Positions 20,288 to 30,838 of a stretch of DNA of 64,000 nucleotides are shown here, in pieces. The notes beneath the pieces were generated by a model, which was not told where the DNA came from, searched no databases, and saw nothing but the letters and a program-made list of their open reading frames with translations. The DNA comes from Blepharisma japonicum (Eukaryota; Ciliophora; Heterotrichea; Heterotrichida; Blepharismidae). The stretch lies in the NCBI GenBank assembly GCA_949751835.1, contig CATKHK010000024.1, positions 62,001-126,000 on the forward strand. The letters run 5' to 3'. A program made the position numbers and the translations under genes. How positions within the stretch are numbered: position 1 is the stretch's first letter; every line of letters begins with the position of its first letter.

Positions 20288-21181
20288 TTAAAACTTTCTA
20301 GGAGATACATTATTGATACTTGGCAATTTGTACCTTTCTGAAGGCATAGAAACTGAATTAGGAGGCAAGCTGTATGCATGCTTAAAATAGCCGATTGAAT
20401 TATTTGAGCTTGGAGTTTTTTCTCGGCTATAATAAGATTTTGATGACATCCATGAACTATCTTTTTGCTTGTTCTCTGCCTCAGCGGATTTTCAATACTC
20501 TTGGTCTTCTGCATCGTAAGGATTTTCATAGACATTGCTGAGAACAGAGTTTGGAGGATTTATTGGAGGTCTCCTTATTTTTACTTTATTTTGGACTTCA
20601 TTTCTATATAACTTTTACAGTTTTTCTAAGACTTCCTGGATTATTTTATCCTTGGCTTCTACTTCTTGTTTTAAAAATTCTATTTCTTCTTGATCACTTT
20701 TACATTGTTTTTCAAGTTCTTCAAGTCTTAATGATAATGAATCTATACTTGGGGCATTGCTGGAAATTAAGCTTATTTTATGATCAGGACTTTGAGAGCT
20801 GGCCATTCTCTTAACATTTTCAAGAAGTGGTTTTCCAATTCCAATTGCTTTTATGCTTAGAATAATATCTGTCTCCTTGATAACTATAAGTCAAGGAGTT
20901 TCTTCAAGGCCTTTTGGTTGCCATTCTGTAATGTTTTCTCCTCCGAGATATATTTGAGTCCTAATCATTTCTTTCTTTATTCATTGCTTAATTTTAAGAA
21001 TTTCAGTTCCAATGTAAACTCCGATTATTTTTCAATTGGAGGATTTTGGCTCTTTACTGAAATCTTTAGCAAAAATAAGGTCTTTTGAACTGAATAGGAA
21101 TAAAATGCAATTCTCGTTTGCTGATAGTTCAATTGAAGCACGCTCAGAAGATTGAAGATCAAAAAGAGGTAAATTATCCAT
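20288..21181 (-). CDS. hypothetical protein with beta-rich head and coiled coil
   Basis: 292 residues after removing a 15-nt intron at 20604-20618 (GTAAAAGTTATATAG). The first 130 residues alternate hydrophobic and polar residues as in a beta-rich domain (NCILFLFSSKDLIFAKDF, WKIIGVYIG, WLIVIKETDIILSIKAIGIG); three TGA there read as Trp. Residues 165-200 form a heptad coiled coil, then follows a Pro/Ser-rich disordered tail. The head could be a PH-like or galectin-like fold, but I do not recognise it. Its stop lies 70 nt upstream of TMEM208. Confidence 0.7.
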
Positions 21182-21258
21182 TTAAGTTACTAAAATTAGA
21201 AATGCTTTTTACTAGAAAATAAGCTGTTCAATAATTATAGAGTGTCAATATTTTTTCT

Positions 21259-21768
21259 TTAATTCAAAGTTTTATTTTTAGATTTTTTAATATCAAATGG
21301 ATCATAAAAGTCATTCAATATATATCCTAATCCAAAAAACCAATAAAAAATTACTAAATTGCGCAGATAGTTTTCAGAGACGTGGGGCATGAAAAATGAA
21401 TTCTCTTCAATAAAATCTTTAATTAAAGTCGTATGAGACTTTTCAGGATAATACATTTCTGTGTAAGGCTGAGGGATCCCCTGCTCTGACATTCGATGAA
21501 GCATTATGCGATCATATGCTTCAGTTGCCAATCTAAAATTTTCTTGAGTAGTGACTGATCTATTTTTCTTTGGATGCAGGTGGAATGCAATTCTTCTGTA
21601 AGCGTTGACTATGTCTCGATTATTATCTGCAGGATTAACATTCAAAATTTGGTAATCTTTAAGAGACGGGGCAGGGGGCTTGCTTGTTGGATATTGAATC
21701 GGAACTTTCACATATGAGATTTTTTCTAAAGAAGTGAATCTTCTCATATTTATTCCAAATCTCATCAT
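21259..21768 (-). CDS. J-domain-like protein with HPK in place of HPD
   Basis: 169 residues from the double ATG at 21768. Residues 35-100 follow a J domain: DYQILNVNP, IVNAYRRIAFHLHPKKNRS, ENFRLATEAYDRI. The invariant HPD tripeptide is HPK, so it should not stimulate Hsp70 ATPase in the usual way. The N-terminus is basic (MMRFGINMRRF) and may be a mitochondrial presequence. A hydrophobic stretch near residue 145 (NLVIFYWFFGLGYIL) may be a membrane anchor. Degenerate J proteins occur as structural subunits of mitochondrial machinery in other ciliates, but this is inference. Confidence 0.65.
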   Translation of the reverse strand: MMRFGINMRRFTSLEKISYVKVPIQYPTSKPPAPSLKDYQILNVNPADNNRDIVNAYRRIAFHLHPKKNRSVTTQENFRLATEAYDRIMLHRMSEQGIPQPYTEMYYPEKSHTTLIKDFIEENSFFMPHVSENYLRNLVIFYWFFGLGYILNDFYDPFDIKKSKNKTLN

Positions 21769-22050
21769 TATAAAGTTATTTGTATCATACAGAATTATCA
21801 CATTACGATTAAAGAAAAAGCCAGATTATATCAGCTAATATCTATATTTTGTATATGAAATTGCAACTAACCAAAGATTATTTCAATATCTATCAAAATA
21901 CAAAATTCAATCAAAGCGCAAAACACTTTTGCTCAATAATTAAAATCATCTTTATTCAAATCATTAAATTTAGCAATTGAATAAAATATTATTAAGCAAT
22001 TTAGTTTCAACTGCAAGAAGTCTATCCCAAAATGCTTAATAACCTTATAA

Positions 22051-22488
22051 ATGGCAGAATCCCAGCCAAAGAAAAGAGCATTCCGTAAGTACACTTATCG
22101 TGGAGTTGATCTTGATGACTTGGTGAAGATGGAAAAAGAAGATTTTCTAAAGCTTCTTGGCTGCAGACAAAGAAGAAGACTTCTGAATAGAGAAGTTCCT
22201 CACAAATATATCCGCTTTTACAAGAAATGTGTGGCTGCAAAGAAAGATACTCAAGTTGGAGAGAAGCCAAAACCAGTGAAGACTCATTTAAGAGATGCAA
22301 TCATTTTGCCAGAATTAGTTGGCTCTGTGGTTGGAATTTATAATGGGAAATCTTTTGTACCAGTTGAAATCAAGCCAGATATGATTGGACACTACTTAGC
22401 TGAATTTTCACTTACATATAAGCCAGTTAAACATGGAAGGCCAGGTATTGGTGCTTCTAAAGGTTCAACTGCAGTTGATCTTAAGTAA
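22051..22488 (+). CDS. RPS15: 40S ribosomal protein S15 (uS19)
   Basis: 145 residues, intronless. Family blocks: [71 protein letters not shown]. It is a protein of the small-subunit head close to the decoding region. The length agrees with eukaryotic RPS15 (about 145). Confidence 0.97.
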   Translation: MAESQPKKRAFRKYTYRGVDLDDLVKMEKEDFLKLLGCRQRRRLLNREVPHKYIRFYKKCVAAKKDTQVGEKPKPVKTHLRDAIILPELVGSVVGIYNGKSFVPVEIKPDMIGHYLAEFSLTYKPVKHGRPGIGASKGSTAVDLK

Positions 22489-23013
22489 TCTTACAAGAAA
22501 TATAGATTTAATAGTCTAAACATTAAGATAAATGTAATAAATAATAGCAGTTTTCATTGAGAAGTATTAAATTCGTCTTGCTTTTAGTGAATTTGAAGAT
22601 TTTAACTAAGTTGAGAAGTTGCTAGGCTTTACAGCCCTCCCTTTTAATTTAGTAAGGTTACAAAGGGCCTTCAACCTGCATTGGCAGCTGAAGAAAAGTT
22701 CTAGAGATATGTAAAATTCTTAACTAAATTCTAGCAGATTTATTAAATGCTCAAAGACTTTAAATATTCATTTAATTTTGTAATATTTTATTAATGTAAC
22801 TAATATAATATGCTATATCTTAGATACCAGACTGACAGAACTTTTAGAAATTAATCTAATGCAAAATAATTTAATATATATACATTGCTAAATTCTATTC
22901 AAGCTTTTTTTGCTTGTGCAACTTATTTGAATAATATTTTATCAAATTAATAGATTAGATGTGAATCTAAAAATATTAAACTTATTTGTGAATTTATATG
23001 ATAGATTATAAGA
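22489..23013. other. intergenic region between convergent genes
   Basis: 525 nt between the ends of RPS15 and the LITAF-like gene. No coding frame of note. The part 22610-22687 is distinctly richer in G and C than its surroundings and can fold; it is listed as a candidate RNA. Confidence 0.5.
22610..22687. ncRNA. candidate structured RNA B
   Basis: Closing stem 22610-22614 with 22671-22675; inside it a hairpin 22625-22628 with 22633-22636 (GGCT/AGCC, 4-nt loop) and a longer stem 22639-22647 with 22658-22667 (9 bp with one bulged C); then a hairpin 22676-22679 with 22684-22687 (CTGC/GCAG, 4-nt loop). GC content is well above the flanking spacer. It does not look like a tRNA: no T-loop consensus is present. 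Confidence 0.3.
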
Positions 23014-23415
23014 TTAAAGAGGTGTTACTACTGCGAGTGGTGTATTGCAATTAGAACAAAAGTGCACTGAATCCTTGCAGTGTTTAGAGTATAACGGTAT
23101 AAGACAACATCCACAAAAGCATCCAGAAAGGCAAAGATAAGTGCAGCATAAATAAGATAAAAGTCCTGGACGTTGTTCTACACGAGTCCAAGTATTTCTT
23201 CCACATATTTGACAATAAATATTTTGGGTAGTGTTACCAAGTCCCATATATGGATCATAAAATTCATAGTATAAAGGAGTTTGATTCTCTTGGGAATTGT
23301 CATGATTTGATGGCATAGGTTGTGGAGGAGGTGGGATGGCTTGGTAATTTTCTGATTTTATATAATAAGGAGGAGGATATTGAGCTTTTAGCGGAGTCTT
23401 TTCTGAGCTCGACAT
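23014..23415 (-). CDS. LITAF/SIMPLE-domain protein
   Basis: 133 residues from the ATG at 23415. A Pro/Tyr-rich N-terminus with PPPY and PPPP (possible WW- or SH3-domain ligands) is followed by a LITAF domain: YCQICGRNTW, a Cys-rich hydrophobic stretch (LSYLCCTYLCLSGCFCGCCL), then HFCSNCNTPL. The two CxxC/HxCxxC knuckles bind one zinc and the hydrophobic stretch inserts into endosomal or lysosomal membranes. This is the layout of LITAF and CDIP proteins. The family acts in endosomal sorting. Confidence 0.85.
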   Translation of the reverse strand: MSSSEKTPLKAQYPPPYYIKSENYQAIPPPPQPMPSNHDNSQENQTPLYYEFYDPYMGLGNTTQNIYCQICGRNTWTRVEQRPGLLSYLCCTYLCLSGCFCGCCLIPLYSKHCKDSVHFCSNCNTPLAVVTPL

Positions 23416-23684
23416 CTTAATAAAATTTAATTTATCCGTTTTCACAATTATGAAAGCAAAATATCAAAATATTCATTACTTTTTTGAGAATTAATTTAAT
23501 GAGTAAAAGAATACTTTATTTAAGAATCTGATACCAACTTATCTTATATCAGAGTTTACAAACAAATATATTCTTTGTAATATATTTTATTTTGATAAAA
23601 TTAGCTACTTACATATTTATTTATCACTTAATCATTGATATTAGCATTTAAAAATTTTAAATTTTGTTAATCTTTTAAATAAAT

Positions 23685-24287
23685 ATGAAAAGACAATTAA
23701 GAAAAGATATTTTCCCAAAAGGAATTTATCCAGGGCTCAAAAGCAAAATAAAACGTCCTATGCCTAAACTTATTACCAAAATTAGCCCACCTTTAGACTC
23801 TTCAGAAATTTTTAGAGATATTGATAAAGAATTGAGTGAGATGACTCTCTCTATTGATTCTGATGAAAAATCACAATGGGAATCAGATCCCAAAAATAAA
23901 ATATTTGGGTTAATAAATAACTTCGAGCCCAAAGCAATAATTGATCCACCCAAAATTACAACCACTTCCACAAATGCATCATTTAATCGATCATATTCAT
24001 CCAATAATTTAAATGAAAGTAAAGAGCATGGGAAATACAAAAAATTAGAAATTAAATATAAAGCATTACAGCACAGTCATAATACTGCTGTAAAAAAGTA
24101 TGAAAGGGAGATTGAATATTTGAAAAATGAATTGAATTATTCTAAAGAAAAAACTCCATACTTTAAATTTTCAGAAAATCAAATGGATACAAGAGAAATT
24201 TTAATGAAAATATTAGAAGAAATTGGTAATCTCCAAGCAAAAGTGCAAAATCTTGAAAATACTGTGATGAAACTGAAAGAAATATAG
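23685..24287 (+). CDS. hypothetical coiled-coil protein
   Basis: 200 residues. The basic N-terminus, rich in Lys and Pro, is followed by a disordered middle and two helical segments: residues 115-150 (KYKKLEIKYKALQHSHNTAV) and 165-200 (ILMKILEEIGNLQAKVQNLE). No domain is recognised, no intron, no TGA. Confidence 0.65.
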   Translation: MKRQLRKDIFPKGIYPGLKSKIKRPMPKLITKISPPLDSSEIFRDIDKELSEMTLSIDSDEKSQWESDPKNKIFGLINNFEPKAIIDPPKITTTSTNASFNRSYSSNNLNESKEHGKYKKLEIKYKALQHSHNTAVKKYEREIEYLKNELNYSKEKTPYFKFSENQMDTREILMKILEEIGNLQAKVQNLENTVMKLKEI

Positions 24288-24538
24288 CATAATTTTTGTT
24301 GAAATAAATATATAATACATATAAATTTTTTTAGCTATATTTATCTTAGTTAAAATCTCAGATTAGGGCAATTAGTTTACTTTTATCTGGAAAAATACTA
24401 AACTTTTATTTTAATTTATATGACAAATAATTTTAAATTATTCATGAAATTTAAAAAACCGTTTCTTATCTTAAAAGATTCATTTCTATTTAAAAGACTC
24501 CAAACATATGATTATACATATATGCTTAAGTTCGATTT

Positions 24539-25138
24539 CTATTCCAGAAATGGCTTCTCACAAGTTGGGCATTTAGGAGTTAAATTTCTGGATAACAGTC
24601 ATTCGTCTAAGCATTTTGCGTGAAATAAATGCATACAATGAGTTCTTCTTATCCAATCACCAATTTTAAAATCAATATAACAAACTGAGCACATAGGGTC
24701 TCCTTCCATCGGTATTCCTACATAATAATTCTCAATAGGAGATATTTTTTGAATAATTTCTTTAGTTATTAACTGAGACGATTCTATATCGGATCCTCTT
24801 ATGGAGTTTCCATCAATCTCATTTTGAACGCCACAGGATACTTGATTTTTCTTTCTATGAAGATATTTGCAGTAAATCGTGCAACCGATTACCCTGAATG
24901 AAGGTTACAACCAAAAAATGACGAAAATTCCAACCACAACCCCCACAATAGTTGCTATAATTGTGTTCGAATCAGAACTGTCTGAAGAGTCAGAACTGCA
25001 GTCGCCTTGGTCATAATTGCAAGCAGCAACATTGCATTGGGAGTCACAGTGGCCATTTCCTAAATATGTGCTTGGACATAAGCAAGAATACGCCAAAAAG
25101 GCTTTGAAAGTAATAAGGAAAAGTGTCCTTCTTACCAT
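24539..25138 (-). CDS. LNR-transmembrane-RING-H2 protein
   Basis: 194 residues after removing a 15-nt intron at 24894-24908 (GTAACCTTCATTCAG). Signal peptide (residues 1-17), then a Lin12/Notch repeat CPSTYLGNGHCDSQCNVAAC with the DxxDC-like NYDQGDC end, an Asp/Ser linker, one membrane helix (TIIATIVGVVVGIFVIFW) and a cytosolic RING-H2 (CSVC, HCMHLFHAKC, LDEW with TGA, CPTC). The RING order C3-H2-C3 with the trailing LDEW is typical of membrane ubiquitin ligases of the PA-TM-RING type. A notch-repeat head on such a ligase is unusual. Divergent from the next gene by 100 nt. Confidence 0.82.
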
Positions 25139-25238
25139 TATAAAGTTTTTGCTAGTATTAAATGTTATAAAAGCTTGCCATGAAGTTTTTTATTTTGAGT
25201 TCTTACTAAAAAATCTAAATAAATTTGAAAAATAAATA

Positions 25239-25832
25239 ATGTTATCTGCCAACACATATAAAAACTATGAAAATTCAAAATCTGTGCGACAAATTCCAAA
25301 TTCAAATGAACAGTCAAAGCGTTTCACATTCCCAAAGCTCCCTTTTCTTTCTCGAGCATGAAAAGTTGGTAAATATTATAATGGCTCTGGAAATTCAAAA
25401 TATATGCAAAGGGTTGAATTGGAGCCAACGATTTTGACCCCAAGGACTTCTAATACAGTTAAATCGGTAACTCCTGTGAACTTTAATTCGAAATATCATG
25501 TAAACACAGAAACTGAGCGTAAATTCAATTCAAATAATGGCTATTTTTCCATGATAAACGCTCAAAAAGTACATTATGATCCAATAACCAATACTCCTTT
25601 AAATGTGAAATCTGCAACTACATGCCTTAAAAGGAAAGAAATTGAGACACTTATGAGGGAAGAGATAAAGTACAACCGCAAGCTGAATCCTCAATATCAA
25701 GAAGCATTGGCAAGGAATCCAAAAGTTTTTTTTAGGAGATCTGGAGAATTCACAAAATTTGACGATATGTGTGTGCAAAAAAATGGGGGAAATCCATTTT
25801 ACCATCCCCTTTCTCTAAATAAAAATAAATAG
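25239..25832 (+). CDS. hypothetical protein
   Basis: 197 residues with one TGA (Trp at codon 42). Basic, Asn/Ser/Lys-rich, with short repeated-looking TPRT/TPVN motifs; no membrane segment or coiled coil. Not recognised. Such proteins with conserved aromatic islands (FFRRSGEFTKFDDM) are common among ciliary microtubule-inner proteins, but the link here is only suggestive. Confidence 0.65.
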
Positions 25833-25930
25833 CAAATCTATATACCTTCCTCTAATTTTCCTTTTATTTCTATTAAAATGAATAGATGGAATAATCAATT
25901 TTATAAAAATTTCTAAAAGCTTAAATATCA

Positions 25931-26479
25931 ATGCGACGTTACTACACTCCTTCGCACCATGAAAAAGTAAAACCACCACTAGAAAGGACGTCTGAAACAC
26001 AAGCCAGTACATTAGAAAGGTTTGATGAATCTCCTAGCGTTAATGAATCACGTAAAAGCCAATCAGCATATGATTCAACCCAAGAAAGCCCACCTCAACA
26101 GTCGAGGAAAGCTTTTAAAATAAGATCAGTGCACAAACCAAATGAATTTTGCAGCGTTTCCCAAAGTTTGAATTTAGAAGAATTTTTTAACACAACTTGC
26201 AAATTAACTGATGCAATGAGCTGAAAGCCGATTGGTATGGAAAAGGAGCAGTTGTCTTTTATAAAAGTGCCTATTAAAAGACTAATTGCAGAAAAAGATA
26301 CAAATAAAACTGGTGTTGAGTCTTCAAGAGTCAATATTTTTAAAACAAGAAGAGCTAAAACACCTGGCAAAGAAACTTTGCCTAAAAAGCCAAAATCAAA
26401 AAAAATTGTTATAAAAGATAATTTTGTTATGAGTCCATATGAAAATTTGCAAGAAAAATTTGCGCAAAAGAAAGCATAG
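25931..26479 (+). CDS. hypothetical basic protein
   Basis: 182 residues, TGA at 26222-26224 read as Trp. Ser/Glu-rich first half, Lys-rich second half (KTRRAKTPGKETLPKKPKSK), ending MSPYENLQEKFAQKKA. No known domain. It lies 98 nt downstream of another hypothetical gene on the same strand. Confidence 0.65.
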
Positions 26480-26532
26480 GGCATTGATTATTAATAATTT
26501 TTAATTTTGTTCAACTATTATATATTATTTTG

Positions 26533-28068
26533 ATGGCGTCTTATCTAAGCTATAGGCAAGGCTACATCAAATTCACTTTGGAGAATGATTCACAGATTCC
26601 TATAATTTCAAGCTGCTTACGCTCTGCTGCTTACTATGTGCTTGAAGAAGTTGTTTGCGATTTAAGCTTACCTGAACCATACCTAAATGATTGAAACAAA
26701 TTATTTTCTATCTTGGTAAATATTTATTCTTCTTCTTATTCACCTTTAGAACCAAAAATTATAATTATTCTTCCTCAATTATTTGGAGAAATATCAAGAA
26801 AAAATATTCTCGACACTACAGACTTGATATTTAGCTATGAAGCTTTATCTGATATTATTAGTGAATATTTGTGCGAATCCCGTGTCTACACCTTTTTGGA
26901 AATCCCACATACTGAGCCTGTTTCAATATCTATTCTAAGTTCAAATCTATCTGCAAATTCTTTTGATGCTTATGACTACTCTGTTTTAGGTGGTACTTTT
27001 GATCATCCCCATCCTGGCCATTTTCTGCTCCTTACAGCAGCTGCTCTTTTTAGCAAGAAGTTAATAGGAATTGGAATAACTAAAGAGTCGCTACTAATAA
27101 ATAAGCAAGGGAAAGAATGTCTTCAATCATTTTATTATAGATGTGAAAATGTAAAATCATTTTTGAAGAAAATTTCTCCTTCAGTTGAAGTTGACACTTT
27201 TGAACTTTATGACCCTGTTGGGCCTTCAGGAACAAATCCAATTTACCAGGCCGTTATTTTAACTGAAGAAGTAGAAAAAGCATTTGAATTAATCAATAAT
27301 GCTAGAGAAGTAAATGGTTTAAACAAACTAGAAAAGGTTGTGATTAGCTTACTAACTGAATCTCACAATAAAACTGGTAGCACACAAATAAGAAGAGAAA
27401 TTATAGAACGCTCGAAAGGCAGATATTCTTTTTTGAAAGAAAAATGATACAACCTATGTAAAAAGTTGGGGATAGAAAGCCAGAAAATAGAATATTGATG
27501 GGAAATGATATCCAGCCAATATAATAGAAAATTTAGATACTATCACACATTAAGCCATATATATCAAATGTATTCCCTTCTTGAAAGTTATTCCAGTAAT
27601 TATCCACAAATCCTTGAGCTCAGCATATGGTTTCATGATGCAATTTATTATGCGGATTATAAAGGATTTCATAATGACAGAAATAATGAGGTAAAAAGCA
27701 AAGATTTGTTTGTCGAATTTTGTAAGGATTGCAAAATAAATGAATGTTATAACAAAGTGGAAAGCTATATTTTGGCAACAATCACACATAGACCTGAGTT
27801 GACTGAGGAAGAAGAATTATTTTTTTTGGATTTGGATATGTCAATTCTAGGAGCAAATGAAGAGATTTATAATGAATATTCAGAAAATATCAAAAGAGAA
27901 TATTCATTTTATTCTGATGTAGATTATAGAAAAGGACGTTCCCAAGTATTGCAAAAGTTTTTGGAAAGAGATCAGATATATTATTCTGATTATTTCAGGC
28001 AAATGTTAGAAATTCAAGCAAGGAATAACATTTCAAGGGAAATTGATTCACTACAAAATATGATTTAA
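26533..28068 (+). CDS. fusion: phosphopantetheine adenylyltransferase + HD hydrolase
   Basis: 511 residues from the ATG at 26533, intronless, with three TGA codons at Trp positions. Residues about 148-290 are a eukaryotic-type PPAT: VLGGTFDHPHPGH with the HxGH nucleotidyl-transfer motif, ELYDPVGPSGTNP (the counterpart of the DPYGPAGSDP block of CoA synthase) and GSTQIRREII. PPAT joins phosphopantetheine and ATP to dephospho-CoA. Residues about 320-505 are a COG4339-type HD phosphohydrolase: YYHTLSHI, WFHDAIYY, LDLDMSILG, DYRKGRSQVLQKFL with the metal-binding His, His-Asp and Asp. The dephospho-CoA kinase domain of animal CoA synthase is absent. Confidence 0.88.
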
Positions 28069-28293
28069 AAAATAATGAAAGATAACACTTGATACCTTTA
28101 TAAAATCTTTAGATTATTTTATATCTTCCATTTTTAGATATAATATTAAACAAATTGAAAAAAATTGCATTTTCTTATAAATAAATACTACTGCTCTTCA
28201 TAAAAATTACCATACTTAATTTTTTGTTTTGTATGCGATGATCAAGTCATCATTTTTCTTTATTGCAAATAGATTTATTTATATATTATTTAA

Positions 28294-30825
28294 ATGAAAC
28301 AAGAAACCTCAAAAATTAGCCAGTCAAGCCATTATCCTCTCCCCCAAATAGAAGGTCTTTCCGCAATTACATATAGATCCAATGAAAAATCTATGTATTC
28401 TGGAGAAAAGCCTTTAGGATATAGTGAAGAAATCGTATACCAGCCTCTTAAACTGCTAAAGCAAATTGAAAATAGATATATTGGGGCAAAGCAAGTCAAA
28501 GGACTCAGCAGATGTGATGGGCTGTCTTGGGTTCCTCCAGATAGCGATTTTAGAGAAAGTATATTTACAGATCTATTATATGAATATTCCGAAGGTGGAG
28601 AAAGCAAATGTGAAATTTTGATGGTCGTTGCAATGTATAACGAAGAAGTTCAAAATTTCAAAGATACAATGCTTGGAATAGCATCTAACATAGAAGACTT
28701 CCGAAAAGTTGGGCTTTCCCCTGAACAGCTCTGCGTTGTTGTGATTGTGGATGGTATAAAACCTTTTATGGAAACTTTCAAAAGACAAAGAAGCTTTTTT
28801 TCTCAATTTTTTAAAGAAGAGAAAATTAAAGAATTTTTCCATGTTGACAATGTTTTAAATTGCAAATTGCCTAATGAGCAAGATGAAGATGAATTCGCAC
28901 ATTGCTTCTTCCAAAAAGCTTATTTTGATACTTCAGAAGCCCCACTCCAGCTTATTTTCTGTGTAAAACAGAAAAACAGGAGAAAGCTTAACAGTCACTT
29001 ATGGTTTTTTGGAGGGTTTTGTGAGATGTTCAACCCTAAATACTGCATTTTATTGGATGTCGGAACTAAACCGCTTCCTAAATCCCTCTTTTACCTCTAC
29101 GAAGCTATGAAGACAGATGACAGAGTTGCAGGCTGCTGTGGTGAAATTAGGCCTATGGACCCAAATTATTGGAAGCTAGTTGTAGGCGCCCAAGTCGTTG
29201 AGTACAAATTTTCCCACATCTTTGATAAAGCTCTGGAAAGTGTTATCGGTTACATTTCTGTTCTTCCAGGAGCTTTTAGTGCTTATGTATGAGAAGCGTT
29301 ACAAGGTGAGCCTTTATGGGAAGACTACTTCAAATCTCTTTGCCATCCTGAGCTTATGGACGCCTTCCATTCAAATATCTATTTAGCAGAAGATCGTGTA
29401 CTTTGTCTTTCCCTTGTCACTAAAGTTAAGCACAGCTATATTTTAAGATACGTAAAAAAATCAATTGCAGAGACTGATGTGCCTGAAAATATATCTGTGC
29501 TTATGGCTCAGAGAAGAAGGTGGATCAATGGGTCTTGGTTTGCTTTGATTGACTCAATTAAAAATGCAAGAAAAGTGTTTTATTCGGGGCATGGGAGATG
29601 TAGGAAAATTGCAATTATTATGCAGATGGGATATTATTGTATCAATGTGGTGTTTCAATGATTTCTGTGCTCTTCTTTCTTTTTAGCATTTGCAATTTCA
29701 ATTAGACGAGTTTTTCCAAATGATACAAAAGATTCAAATCTGTCAGGGTTTGGGAATTGACTGATTTTATTCTATGTCTGGCTGCTAATAGTATCAGTGA
29801 GCTTATCGCTCGGTGTAAAGCCAAGAAGAGTTGATGACATTTTTAAGTATTTAGCTATTTGTTTTGGGTTCTACATGACATTTATCACAATTCTTCAGCT
29901 AATGTTTTTGTTCAGTCACAGCATTACTTATAGCTGGGTTGGACCTTTGATGATTGTTTCTGTAAGTTTTTTCGCAATTAACGTTGTAGCGTTTTGGGCA
30001 TGTATACCTGTACTAAAAGGAGTCATACACTTTGTCTTTTTATCTCCTTCGTACGTCAACATATTTTTAGTTTATGCAATGTGCAATATTCATGATTGCT
30101 CATGGGGAAGCAGACCAGATCAACTAAGTGAAGAAGAGAAAAATAGACTTGAAGAATATGAAGAATTCAGAGCTAGATGGACTATTATATGGGCTTTATC
30201 AAATGCTACACTTGCTTATTTCTTTGACTTGATTGATAAGCAGGGAAAACAGAATCTCTACTATTGGGCAATTTACGCTGTTGCTTTTATCGGTTTGGCA
30301 ATTCTTGCTTGCAGATTTATATTTGCAATGATTTATTTGATTTGGGAAAATTTCTGTTATGGCCATCTAGAAGCTAATCAAGAACTGGCTCCTATCACAA
30401 GACCCAGAAAAAGGTTTACAAGAAAAAACGCAAATGCTCTCGAAATAAATAACCTTGATGACGGCTCTTTGCTTCCTGATGGGAATGGCCTTGGCTTAGG
30501 AAAAAATGGTGGCGATTATGGAGGAGCAGGATATTTAGGTGGGCATAGAGGAAGTCATAGCGGCTTATCAGACACCTTGAAAGGTACAGCAAGTATAGAT
30601 AAAATGAATGACACACTATTTTTCAATGATCAGCAAGATATAACACAGGTTGATATCAATGCCGACTATATCAAATCAATTCGAAGACGAAAAAATATCA
30701 GCATCAAAATGCTATCTCGTATGACAAATATAAGGAAATACAGACTAAGGGTTATAGAAAACGGTATCGACAAGCCAACACCAGATGAAGCTGCTATTTT
30801 ACGAACAGAGTTAGCAAAAGCTTAA
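28294..30825 (+). CDS. chitin synthase (GT2)
   Basis: 843 residues, intronless; Trp at three TGA sites. Catalytic landmarks: MVVAMYNE, LLDVGTKP (about residue 254), LPGAFSAYVWEAL, LAEDRVL (about 364) and the processivity motif QRRRW (about 406). Five to seven membrane helices follow. The enzyme transfers GlcNAc from UDP-GlcNAc into chitin extruded through the membrane; in ciliates it is linked with cyst walls or loricae. After a Gly-rich linker, the last 55 residues (YIKSIRRRKNISIKMLS, then NIRKYRLRVIENG) resemble a Cro/RodZ-like helix-turn-helix, which I did not expect on this enzyme. Confidence 0.93.
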
Positions 30826-30838
30826 TAACATTAATAAA

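Noticed and set aside
20212-20535. Minus-strand frame running into TMEM208 from upstream
   Set aside because: It overlaps the 3' exon of the coiled-coil gene in another frame. The 16-nt intron after an ATG at 20218 gives a better TMEM208 start.
22610-22690. tRNA in the GC-rich patch at 22.6 kb
   Set aside because: No T-loop GTTCRA box, no D-loop pattern and no 7-bp acceptor stem. No tRNA was recognised elsewhere in the window either.
28294-30825. Bacterial origin of chitin synthase because of its HTH-like tail
   Set aside because: The catalytic part has eukaryotic chitin synthase motifs and TGA-encoded Trp like its neighbours. A long-resident host gene is the simpler reading.
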